DNA from: an uncultured Eubacteriales bacterium
GTDB lineage: Bacteria > Bacillota > Clostridia > Christensenellales > Aristaeellaceae
Assembly (NCBI GenBank): GCA_900320085.1
Contig: ONRC01000057.1
Coordinates: 1 to 39,873, forward strand
Length of the DNA stretch: 39,873 nucleotides
Direction: 5' to 3'
The notes under the pieces were generated by a model. The model was given only the letters and a program-made list of their open reading frames with translations. It was not told the DNA's origin and did no database searches. Each line of letters starts with the position of its first letter. Position 1 is the first letter of the stretch. Positions 1 to 6,838 of the stretch are shown here, piece after piece. The position numbers and the translations under genes were made by a program.

Positions 1-1
1 C

Positions 2-199
2 AAGATGAACTGCGAATACATCTGGTATTCTTCCCCCAACGCCGCGGCCATCGAGCTGATGGGCGAGGACTACACCGAGAACCCCACCATCAATCCTTCC
101 CAGGAAGTGATCGACCGCTGCGAATTCTTCCACGACATTCCCGACAACTTCCTCACCATCTACAATTCCTTCTGGAGCCAAGTCAAGAATGCGCGGTAA
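2..199 (+). CDS. potD: Spermidine/putrescine ABC transporter substrate-binding protein, C-terminal fragment
   Basis: Only the last 65 codons lie in the window; the start is off the left edge. The visible residues (N-A-A-A-I-E-L-M, then E-N-P-T-I-N-P-S, then an amphipathic tail ending Y-N-S-F-W-S-Q-V-K) follow the C-terminal pattern of PotD-type periplasmic or lipid-anchored polyamine receptors, where a proline-rich segment precedes the last helix. In this family the protein captures spermidine or putrescine outside the membrane and hands it to the PotABC transporter. The stop codon at 197-199 overlaps the next gene's first possible start (189) by 11 bases. The family call rests on a short segment, so it is moderately sure; another class of solute-binding protein is possible. 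Confidence 0.7.
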   Translation, partial: KMNCEYIWYSSPNAAAIELMGEDYTENPTINPSQEVIDRCEFFHDIPDNFLTIYNSFWSQVKNAR

Positions 200-1742
200 G
201 CATATTGTGAAAAAAATGATAGCAGCAGGGCTTTGCGCCCTGCTGCTTTGCGGCTTTATAACGCCCGCGTTTTCCGAGGAATACCGGGAGCTGAAATATG
301 GCTCCAAGGGTGAGGACGTGCAGCGGTTCAAGAAAGCCATGTTCTGGCTGGGCTATTTCAGCACCGAGGATCTGGACGGCACCTATACCGCCACCACCGC
401 CGAGCGGGTCAAGAAGCTGCAAAAGAACAACGGTCTCAGGCAAACCGGCATCGCCGACGCGGCCCTGCAGGAATTGGTGTTCTCCGGCAGCGCCATCGGC
501 ACGGACACCGCGCCGTCGCCCTCTCCCGTTCCGCCGCCGACGCCCGTGCCTACCGCCACCCCGGAACCCACGCCCTTTCCCTACGATACCTCCGGGTACG
601 AAACGCTGACCGAGGGCATGACCGGCGAAGCGGTGCAGAAGCTGAAAAAAGCCATGTACTGGCTGGGCTATTTCAACACGGAGAACCTGAGCGACGAATA
701 CAACGAAGTCACCGCCAACCGGGTCAGGCAATTGCAGAAGGCCAACGGCCTGCCCGAAACGGGGGAGGCCGACCCCATCCTGCAGGCCCTGGTTTATTCC
801 GGCAACGCGGTGAAAACGAAGTCCGCGCCTCGGCCCTCCTCTGTGCCGCCCACGCCCAAGCCTCCGCTGGATATCAGCGCCCTCATGCCGCCGCTGAACG
901 AAGAAGGCTTCCTCTCCGATGAAACGGACACCGACGAATATGTGTATGTGGACGAGGATGAGGGCGTGTGGATTTACGTCACCTCCTCCCTGTCCATCGT
1001 TCTGCGGCGGTACGAGGACAAAAAGGCGGTGCTCACCTGGTACGAGGCCGACGTGCATGCCAGTCCGGAATCCCCCCTGCTGTCCTATGTCAACGGCACG
1101 AAGAACCCCGGCACGGCCATGATCCAGCCCGCCAAGTTCGTGGAGAAGTACGGCCTGGTGCTGGCCTTCAACGACGACCATTTCGGCTTCCGCATCAACG
1201 AGAAGGACAAGGGCATCCCGCCGGGGATCATCATCCGCGGCCGGCAGATCCTCTATGACAAAACCTGGAGCCGGGAATCCTTCCCGAATCTGGACGTACT
1301 GGCCGTGTTCTCCGACGGCAGCATGAAAACCTATCCCGCCGCCGCTCACACCGCCCAGGAATACCTGGACATGGGCGCGGTGAGCACCTATGCCTTCGGC
1401 CCGACCCTGCTGCGGGACGGGGAACTGAGCGAATACATGCTGCGGGACGAATACTATTCCTACCGGGAGCCGCGCCTGGCCATGGGCATGATCGAACCTT
1501 GGCATTACTACGTCCTCTGTGTGGAGGGCCGCATGGCGGACAGCCGCTCCAAGGGCGTATATCTCAACTGGCTGGCCGACAACATGAAGGAGCACGGCGT
1601 GCAGGAGGCCATCAACCTGGACGGCGGCGGCACGGCCTGCCTGATGTTCATGGGCAAAAAGATCAACCATTCCGCCAACAGCACCCGGAGCGTTGGCAGC
1701 ATGAGCGGCTTCGGCCTCTCCGAGCAGATCATGGTTCCGTAA
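189..1742 (+). CDS. Secreted phosphodiester glycosidase (NAGPA domain) with two peptidoglycan-binding domains
   Basis: A protein of 517 residues. Residues 1-30 form a signal peptide with a hydrophobic core rich in Leu and Ala. Two PG_binding_1-type repeats follow (about 33-98 and 136-200), each with the pattern G-x-x-V-x-x-L/F-K-K-A-M, and are separated by a Pro/Thr linker. The region from about 250 to 515 is a NAGPA / phosphodiester glycosidase domain, marked by I-N-L-D-G-G-G-T-A near 475-483 and an A-F-G-P-T-L-L segment. The family hydrolyses N-acetylglucosamine-1-phosphodiester or related sugar-phosphate bonds, so an extracellular role on wall or exopolymer glycans is inferred. An in-frame GTG at 207 (511 residues) is an alternative start; neither site has a strong Shine-Dalgarno. 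A terminator follows directly. Confidence 0.85.
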   Translation: MRGKHIVKKMIAAGLCALLLCGFITPAFSEEYRELKYGSKGEDVQRFKKAMFWLGYFSTEDLDGTYTATTAERVKKLQKNNGLRQTGIADAALQELVFSGSAIGTDTAPSPSPVPPPTPVPTATPEPTPFPYDTSGYETLTEGMTGEAVQKLKKAMYWLGYFNTENLSDEYNEVTANRVRQLQKANGLPETGEADPILQALVYSGNAVKTKSAPRPSSVPPTPKPPLDISALMPPLNEEGFLSDETDTDEYVYVDEDEGVWIYVTSSLSIVLRRYEDKKAVLTWYEADVHASPESPLLSYVNGTKNPGTAMIQPAKFVEKYGLVLAFNDDHFGFRINEKDKGIPPGIIIRGRQILYDKTWSRESFPNLDVLAVFSDGSMKTYPAAAHTAQEYLDMGAVSTYAFGPTLLRDGELSEYMLRDEYYSYREPRLAMGMIEPWHYYVLCVEGRMADSRSKGVYLNWLADNMKEHGVQEAINLDGGGTACLMFMGKKINHSANSTRSVGSMSGFGLSEQIMVP

Positions 1743-1744
1743 AG

Positions 1745-1788
1745 AAAAAGCCTTTACAGAAGGGTGTTCCTCTCTGTAAAGGCTTTTT
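1745..1788. terminator. Bidirectional intrinsic terminator
   Basis: Perfect 15-bp inverted repeat: 1745-1759 pairs with 1774-1788. The arms are AAAAAGCCTTTACAG and its complement, so both strands end in a U-run. It separates the convergent glycosidase and ThuA-like genes. Confidence 0.9.
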
Positions 1789-1790
1789 GC

Positions 1791-2399
1791 TTACCGCGGG
1801 CAGGCCCATTCCGCGCTTTTTTGGATCATGTCCAGATAGGGTCCGCAGCGGAAGGAAGCGATGCTGTGGCCTGGCGTCAGAAATACGACGCGGCCTTTCC
1901 CCTCCGTGCGGCACCAGCCGCCGGGATAGGCTTTTCCGTTGTATTGGTAGGTCAACAGCGGGAGCACCTCGTCGCCGGACATTTCAAACTGATAGGGTTC
2001 TTCGGACATCGAAAAGCCTGCCATGCCGCCGAGGAAGCCTTCGGGACAGGCGGAAAAGGCAAGCTCGGTCTGCGGCGGGTGGCCGATAAATTTCCCGCCG
2101 ATCAGGTGGAACAGCCGTTCGTCCGTTTGCAGGGAAATGCCGTTGTGCAGGCAAACCAGCCCGCCGCCGTGCTGCACAAAGGACACAAGCGCGTCCGCCA
2201 CGCCGTCGGGCAGCGGCATATCAAAGCGGTCGATATAGCTGACGCACAGGGTATATCCCTCCTGCTCCATCGTCAGGATGCGGGAAAAATCATCCGTCAC
2301 CAGGGTATCCGGCCCGAGCAGGCCCGTCAATACCTCGTCCACTTGCTGAAACGGATGGTAGGGTGGGTTCACGTAGGTTCCGATCACCAATGCTTTCAT
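1791..2399 (-). CDS. ThuA-like domain protein (class I glutamine amidotransferase-like fold)
   Basis: About 202 residues. The sequence has the ThuA hallmarks: an N-terminal beta strand K-A-L-V-I-G, the central G-G-G-L-V-C-L-H-N-G turn (families usually show GGGxVxxH), and G-K-G-R-V-V-F-L-T-P-G-H near the end. ThuA was named for trehalose utilisation in rhizobia; homologues act on or sense sugars, and the reaction is unsettled. The ATG at 2399 overlaps the upstream gene's stop as TAATG, which suggests translational coupling. Another in-frame ATG at 2405 has better spacing from AAAGGAG. It is the last gene of a three-gene operon and ends at a shared terminator. Confidence 0.75.
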   Translation of the reverse strand: MKALVIGTYVNPPYHPFQQVDEVLTGLLGPDTLVTDDFSRILTMEQEGYTLCVSYIDRFDMPLPDGVADALVSFVQHGGGLVCLHNGISLQTDERLFHLIGGKFIGHPPQTELAFSACPEGFLGGMAGFSMSEEPYQFEMSGDEVLPLLTYQYNGKAYPGGWCRTEGKGRVVFLTPGHSIASFRCGPYLDMIQKSAEWACPR

Positions 2400-3109
2400 T
2401 ACCATGGCAGCTCCTTTCCCTGATAATCCAGATAGAGGGGACGCTCCAGCACCGGATGCCACGTATCCAGCACGGTTTTCAGGATGCCCGCCGCCGAAAC
2501 CTCCGGGGTGATGCGGGCGGTCGTATCCAGGTGGCCCCGCATGTAAGTCGCCACATGGCCGGGATGGATTTGGAACACGTGGCCGCCCTCCTGCCGCAGG
2601 GTGTTGTGGAGCAGCGCGCCATGCATGTTGTTGGCCGCCTTGCTCATGCAGTATCCGAACCAGCCCACGCGCTCACAGTCCTGAATGCTGCCCGCCTCGG
2701 AGGAAATGTTCACCACCGTTTTTTCCGTCCCCTTCCGCAGGAGGGGCAGAAACGCCGTGGTCACCCGCAGCGCTCCGAAGGCGTTCACGTTCATCACCCG
2801 CTGCATCAGGTCAAAGTCCAGCGGGCCGTCGGGACCGTCTTCCATGTGGCCCAGGATGCCCGCGTTGTTGATGAGCAGATCCAGCGCGGGAAAGGGAAAG
2901 GCGGCAGCGGCGTCCTTTACGCTGACGTCGCTTGCGATGTTCAGGGAGAGAATCGTCACGCTGGACGGATACTTTTCGGCCAGCGCGTCGATTTGCTTTT
3001 CATTTTCGTCCAATCGGCAGGCCGCCACGGCATATCCGCGTCCGACCAGCTGTTCCGCCAGCGCCAGGCCGACGCCATGGTCGCAGCCCGTAACCAATGC
3101 GTATTTCAT
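2399..3109 (-). CDS. Short-chain dehydrogenase/reductase (SDR)
   Basis: A 236-residue classical SDR. The nucleotide site T-G-x-x-x-G-V-G is at residues 7-14. N-N-A-G lies near position 90, and the catalytic Ser (N-I-S-S) and Y-C-M-S-K (YxxxK) follow. The start at 3109 has AAAGGAAG seven bases upstream. Substrate cannot be read from sequence; the length and the N-terminal T-G-C-D-H-G motif resemble the C-factor/carbonyl reductase-like branch. It lies 17 bp after the metallo-hydrolase gene and overlaps the ThuA-like gene by one base, so the three are very likely one transcript acting on a sugar or sugar-derived carbonyl compound (inference from neighbours). Confidence 0.85.
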   Translation of the reverse strand: MKYALVTGCDHGVGLALAEQLVGRGYAVAACRLDENEKQIDALAEKYPSSVTILSLNIASDVSVKDAAAAFPFPALDLLINNAGILGHMEDGPDGPLDFDLMQRVMNVNAFGALRVTTAFLPLLRKGTEKTVVNISSEAGSIQDCERVGWFGYCMSKAANNMHGALLHNTLRQEGGHVFQIHPGHVATYMRGHLDTTARITPEVSAAGILKTVLDTWHPVLERPLYLDYQGKELPW

Positions 3110-3126
3110 GGCAGTCTTCCTTTCTG

Positions 3127-3942
3127 TCAGTCCGCGTGAATCAGGATCGTTTCCCCAAGCGCCGGGATGCGGCAGGGGAGCCCCGGATACTTGGCGTCCA
3201 GGTAATCGGCGAAGGCGGCGGGATCGCCGGGGTTCCCGGCGAACATGTCCCAGTGGCCCGGGATCACCAGGCCGGGCCGAAGCTCGCCTGCCAGGTCGGC
3301 AGCCTCCTGGAAGGTCATGTTGCCGATGCAGTCCCGGCGGTAACGCGCGCCGTCCCGGCCGTTGATGGGCAGCAAGGCGCAATCGATGTGGCCCATGGCC
3401 TGGAGCTTGCCCAGCATGCCTTCGTAGCGCAGGGTGTCGCCCGCGTGATACAGGCGCACGCCGTTGCCCTCGATGATGTATTGCAGGCAGGGGTGCAGGC
3501 CGGTTGCCGGGTCGGGGTGCAGGAATTCATGGGCGGCGGCGATGGCGCGGATGGTCACACCGCCGATTGTGCAGGTACTTCCCTCCGCCATGCCACGCTG
3601 ACGCTCCGGCACGATGCCGTCCGCGGTCACGGCTTCGGTATGCAGCGCGGGGAAAACAAACAGCGCTTTGGGGCAGGCCTTCGCCCATACCTGCCACGCC
3701 TCGTGGTCGATGTGATCCAGGTGGTCATGGGTGCCCAGGAAAGCGTCGATGCCGCGCACCTGCTCCGCCGGTACGGGCGGCGGTACCCGGCGGTCCTCCC
3801 GATCACTGGCGAAGTAGTCGATGCTGAGCACGGTGTCGCCCAGCTTCACCCACAGGCCCATCTGCCCCATCCACCACAGCGCGGCGGTGCCAAAGGGCGT
3901 TTTCGTTTCCCGGACAGTATGCGGAAACAGATCGGTATCCAT
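3127..3942 (-). CDS. UlaG-like metallo-beta-lactamase fold hydrolase
   Basis: A 271-residue protein with the MBL metal motif T-H-D-H-L-D-H-I-D-H (H72, H74, D76, H77). Further conserved segments are A-A-A-H-E-F, H-A-G-D-T, L-L-P-I-N-G-R-D and I-P-G-H-W-D-M-F. These match the L-ascorbate-6-phosphate lactonase (UlaG) branch closely, including the opening A-L-W-W-M-G-Q-M-G-L-W. Known UlaG opens the lactone ring of ascorbate-6-phosphate in the cytoplasm. Nothing else of an ascorbate pathway (PTS transporter, UlaD/E/F) is nearby, so the real substrate may be another sugar lactone. The start at 3942 has GGAGGG seven bases upstream. First gene of the leftward operon. Confidence 0.85.
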   Translation of the reverse strand: MDTDLFPHTVRETKTPFGTAALWWMGQMGLWVKLGDTVLSIDYFASDREDRRVPPPVPAEQVRGIDAFLGTHDHLDHIDHEAWQVWAKACPKALFVFPALHTEAVTADGIVPERQRGMAEGSTCTIGGVTIRAIAAAHEFLHPDPATGLHPCLQYIIEGNGVRLYHAGDTLRYEGMLGKLQAMGHIDCALLPINGRDGARYRRDCIGNMTFQEAADLAGELRPGLVIPGHWDMFAGNPGDPAAFADYLDAKYPGLPCRIPALGETILIHAD

Positions 3943-4027
3943 GGTCAGCCCTCCAAATAAGCGTGTGCGGATATTATTGGCATATTGAACCAAGGGAATT
4001 TAACGCTATGAAACATTTCCCCAAAGT

Positions 4028-4111
4028 CTTCCCCTCGGAGGGGAAGGTGGGCCGCGCGGAATCAAGATGGAGAGAAAAGTCAAGCGATTTCGCGCGGCTC
4101 GGATGAGGTGA
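4028..4111. repeat. Intergenic element with nested palindromes
   Basis: CTTCCCCTC (4028-4036) and GAGGGGAAG (4038-4046) form a near-gapless palindrome. It is followed by GCCGCGCG (4051-4058) pairing perfectly with CGCGCGGC (4091-4098), then a G-A-T-G-A-G-G-T-G tail. The layout recalls the short dispersed intergenic repeats common in gut Clostridia, which is a comparison from memory. No copy was found elsewhere in this window. The 3943-4354 gap holds no gene. Confidence 0.45.
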
Positions 4112-4195
4112 ACTCACCCGCAGGAATGCAACAATGTAAGTTCAGTAAATCTTTACACGCTCTGCATTTCGCACGTTCACGTCATTCTGCAACGC

Positions 4196-4214
4196 GGGCG
4201 GATCATATCCGCCC
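4196..4214. repeat. Small palindrome GGGCGGAT-cat-ATCCGCCC
   Basis: Perfect 8-bp arms with a 3-base loop, flanked by GC on the left and CTACGA on the right. It resembles a widespread short repeat of gut Firmicutes genomes (from memory). It is not followed by a T-run, so it is not a terminator. Confidence 0.4.
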
Positions 4215-4252
4215 CTACGATAAAGCCGTATAATATCTGCATGGAATGATTA

Positions 4253-4349
4253 AATCAGTATTTACTTAAGTTTTAAGCAAAATACTCTGATAAAATCGCG
4301 TTTGCAGGATGGTTGGTCAAGATCAGCTTAGAACTAAGAACTTGGAACT
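4253..4349 (+). repeat. Inverted-repeat element, copy 1 (downstream of the GH13 gene)
   Basis: It begins AATCAGTATTT, continues AAGTTTTAAGCAAAATA, has about 37 divergent bases, and ends with ATCAGCTTAGAAC then TTGGAACT. The second copy at 6602-6695 reads the same way on the opposite strand, with the same blocks in the same order and a similar core length. This copy ends five bases from the stop codon of the GH13 gene. Confidence 0.7.
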
Positions 4350-4354
4350 CCGCA

Positions 4355-6424
4355 TCATACCAGCGGCGCGAGGACGGCGGCGGTTTTGCCCATCAGGCGG
4401 CAGAGCAGCTTGCCTTCCTTCACAAAGCCCACAGCCCGCGGAACGGTGTCGTAGCCCGTTTCGCTGGTGCCAAACACCTGGAACACCCGCGTTCCGTCCG
4501 GCACGCCCACGTCCCGCAGGGGAATGGAAATCACCTGAGCGTCGTCCAGGTTGTTGACGGCGATGGCCAGGCAGTGATCCTCGTCGAAGCGGGCGTAGGA
4601 GATAAAGCCATAACCGGAGCAAAGGGGCTTGAAGCTGCCGTTTTTCAGCACGGGCCGGTTGCGGCGCAGCCGGGCCAGGGATTTATGCAGGTCGATCAGG
4701 CCCTGGTCCTCGTGGCCCCAGGGATAGGTACGGCGGTTGTCCGGGTCGGTCCAGCCCACCTGCCCCGCCTCGTCGCCGTAGTAGATCGTCGGCGCACCGG
4801 GCCAGGTCATCTGCATCAGCACCGCCGCCCGGAACACGCCCAGGTTCACGCCCTCCGACGCCGCGCCGCTGCCCGCGCTTTGCAGCCGTCCCACCCGGCC
4901 GTTGGTGCGGGTGAGGAAGCGGCTGTGGTCGTGGTTGCTCAATTCGTTCATGGCGCACAGAATGCTCGGCGTGGGCATATGGCTCATGTTTTCCCGCATG
5001 ATGCCAAAGAACGCGTCGCCGTTCTGGTACAGATCGTCCCGCCGGGAATCAGAATGCTTTTCCATTCCGGTGAGGAAATAGGTGACGGGCTCCATGAACG
5101 CGTCGTAGTTCATCACGGAATCCCATTCGTCGCCCCGCAGCCATTCGGCGGGGTCGCCGTAATGCTCGGCGATGATGAGCACATTGGGGTTCACCGCCTT
5201 GACCCGGCGGCGGAATTCCTTCCAGAACAGGTGGTTGAATTCCCGGCTGTGGCCCAGGTCGGCCGCCACGTCCAGCCGCCAGCCGTCGATGGAATAGGGC
5301 GGTCGGGCCCACTTTTCGGCGATCCTGAAGATTTCCTCGCACAATTCGCGGCTGCCCTCGTAGTTCAGCTTGGGCAGCGTTTCCACGCCCCACCAGCTGT
5401 CGTAATCCTTGCGGTCCTTAAACTGGAAATAGTTGCGGTAGGGACTCTTGGGATTGTCATAAGCGCCGGGCTGATAGCCTCCATACTGCTCGTAGATGCC
5501 CTCCCTGTCCATCCATTTGTGGAAGGAAGCGCAGTGGTTGAACACGCCGTCCAGGATGATCTTCATGCCCCGGCGGTGCAGCTCGCGGCAGAACCGGGCG
5601 AACCAGGCGTCGCTTTCCGCCAGGTTCTTTTCGTCCGTCGTGCGCAGGATGTACTGCTTGGCGTGGACATTTTTGTGCTCGTTCTTTTGCAGGGGATGCT
5701 CCGCGTCGTTGGTGATCACGGTGAAGTGCGGGTCCACGTGGTCGTAGTCCTGGGTGTCGTACTTATGGGTGGAGGGGGACACGAAAATGGGGTTGAAATA
5801 AATCGCCTCCACGCCCAGACTTTGCAGGTAATCCAGCTTTTCCTGCACGCCCACCAGGTCGCCGCCGTAGAACACCCGGTAATCGCCGATCTGGGGCAGC
5901 TGATGCCAGTTTTCCGCGTGGCGGATATAGCCTCCGGAATAGTAATACTCGCGGTCGCGCACGTCATTGAAGGAATTGCCGTTGCGGAAGCGGTCGGTAA
6001 AAATCTGGTACTGCACCGCGCCCTTTGACCAGGCGGGCACATGGAACCCCGGAATCAGGCGGAAGGAGTGAGCCGGATCGGGAAAGGGCACGGAATCGGT
6101 ATAGGATGCGCCGGTGCGGCGATAGTGGATATATTTGCCCTTCCAGGCAATCAGGAAGGAATAAAAAACGGAGGATTCGTCCTTGCAGGTCAGCTCGGTG
6201 TCGTACCAGTCAAAGCAGGCGTCGGTCTTGTATTTCCGCATCGGCACCACCAGCGTGGGATACCCCGTCAGCAGCGTCACCTGGGCTTTCATATCTTTTA
6301 AAATACGCAGCCGGATAATAACCTTATCGCCCACCTCCGGCTCGGCGGGGGTGCGGAATAATTCTGTTTCGTCGCTGAATAAGGAGGAGATCAGGGCCTC
6401 TTCCATCGGGAACAGCTGGCTCAT
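4355..6424 (-). CDS. GH13 alpha-glycosidase (cyclomaltodextrinase / neopullulanase / maltogenic amylase type)
   Basis: A 689-residue intracellular enzyme without a signal peptide. An N-terminal beta domain (about 1-130) is followed by the catalytic barrel. Conserved GH13 regions are visible: D-G-V-F-N-H, G-W-R-L-D-V-A with nucleophile D385, I-I-A-E-H-Y-G with acid/base E420, and S-N-H-D-H-S-R with transition-state Asp D499. The N-terminal domain and the D-R-F motif after V-Q-Y-Q-I-F-T are typical of subfamily 20, which cuts cyclodextrins, maltodextrins and pullulan. The ATG at 6424 is used; its AAGGAG lies 12 bases upstream, rather far. A sigma-A promoter and a cre-like site precede it, so catabolite repression is likely. 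It stands alone, with no maltose transporter beside it. Confidence 0.9.
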   Translation of the reverse strand: MSQLFPMEEALISSLFSDETELFRTPAEPEVGDKVIIRLRILKDMKAQVTLLTGYPTLVVPMRKYKTDACFDWYDTELTCKDESSVFYSFLIAWKGKYIHYRRTGASYTDSVPFPDPAHSFRLIPGFHVPAWSKGAVQYQIFTDRFRNGNSFNDVRDREYYYSGGYIRHAENWHQLPQIGDYRVFYGGDLVGVQEKLDYLQSLGVEAIYFNPIFVSPSTHKYDTQDYDHVDPHFTVITNDAEHPLQKNEHKNVHAKQYILRTTDEKNLAESDAWFARFCRELHRRGMKIILDGVFNHCASFHKWMDREGIYEQYGGYQPGAYDNPKSPYRNYFQFKDRKDYDSWWGVETLPKLNYEGSRELCEEIFRIAEKWARPPYSIDGWRLDVAADLGHSREFNHLFWKEFRRRVKAVNPNVLIIAEHYGDPAEWLRGDEWDSVMNYDAFMEPVTYFLTGMEKHSDSRRDDLYQNGDAFFGIMRENMSHMPTPSILCAMNELSNHDHSRFLTRTNGRVGRLQSAGSGAASEGVNLGVFRAAVLMQMTWPGAPTIYYGDEAGQVGWTDPDNRRTYPWGHEDQGLIDLHKSLARLRRNRPVLKNGSFKPLCSGYGFISYARFDEDHCLAIAVNNLDDAQVISIPLRDVGVPDGTRVFQVFGTSETGYDTVPRAVGFVKEGKLLCRLMGKTAAVLAPLV

Positions 6425-6464
6425 AAAAATGGGTTGCTCCTTCCTGAAATGCAAAATCACGGCG

Positions 6465-6478
6465 CGAAAGCGCTTTCA
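6465..6478 (-). promoter_or_regulatory. cre-like operator (CcpA/LacI family) for the GH13 gene
   Basis: On the minus strand the site reads TGAAAGCGCTTTCG, matching the cre consensus TGWAARCGYTWNCW at 13 of 14 positions, with a perfect 12-bp palindrome GAAAGCGCTTTC at 6466-6477. It lies just downstream of the -10 box, a usual place for repression. A poorer half-match, TGAAAGCGCC, is at 6584-6593 on the same strand. Confidence 0.7.
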
Positions 6479-6492
6479 ATCAATCGTCATCT

Positions 6493-6521
6493 ATCATAAC
6501 ATAAAATATGGGAAATGACCA
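6493..6521 (-). promoter_or_regulatory. Sigma-A promoter of the GH13 gene
   Basis: On the minus strand: -35 TGGTCA (6516-6521, 4 of 6), 17-bp spacer, -10 TATGAT (6493-6498, 5 of 6). Transcription would start near 6486 and run through the cre site into the gene. Confidence 0.6.
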
Positions 6522-6601
6522 TTCCTATTTCCAAATTGATAAAAAGATTTCATAATTTGATTGGTTTGGCAAAAGAGGGGAAGGCGCTTTCAGTCACTGA
6601 C

Positions 6602-6695
6602 AGTTCCAAGTTCTAAGCTGATATAATTCAACGCATAACGGTAGATTGATGATGGAGGACTATTTTGCTTAGAACTTGGAACTGAAATACTGATT
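6602..6695 (-). repeat. Inverted-repeat element, copy 2 (upstream of the GH13 gene)
   Basis: Perfect 18-bp terminal arms: 6601-6618 (CAGTTCCAAGTTCTAAGC) and its complement at 6667-6684. Read on the minus strand it shows the same blocks as copy 1: AATCAGTATTT, then AAGTTCTAAGCAAAATA, a 38-base core, ATCAGCTTAGAAC and TTGGAACT. The two copies point in opposite directions on either side of the GH13 gene and its promoter. Confidence 0.75.
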
Positions 6696-6765
6696 CAAGG
6701 CGCCCTTTTCCCATCCCCGCGCGCCCTGCCAGCCGTGCCAATTTGTAACACTTGCCCTTGTTTCG

Positions 6766-6794
6766 TTTACTTTTTCGACAGGTTATGCTATCAT
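6766..6794 (+). promoter_or_regulatory. Sigma-A promoter with extended -10 for the SH3/PG-binding gene
   Basis: -35 TTTACT (6766-6771), 17-bp spacer, -10 TATCAT (6789-6794), preceded by TGC, an extended -10 element. It sits 45 bases before the start codon. Confidence 0.6.
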
Positions 6795-6838
6795 AGTCCC
6801 GAACGAAACGCAATTCACACGCAAGGAGGCGAAACGCC

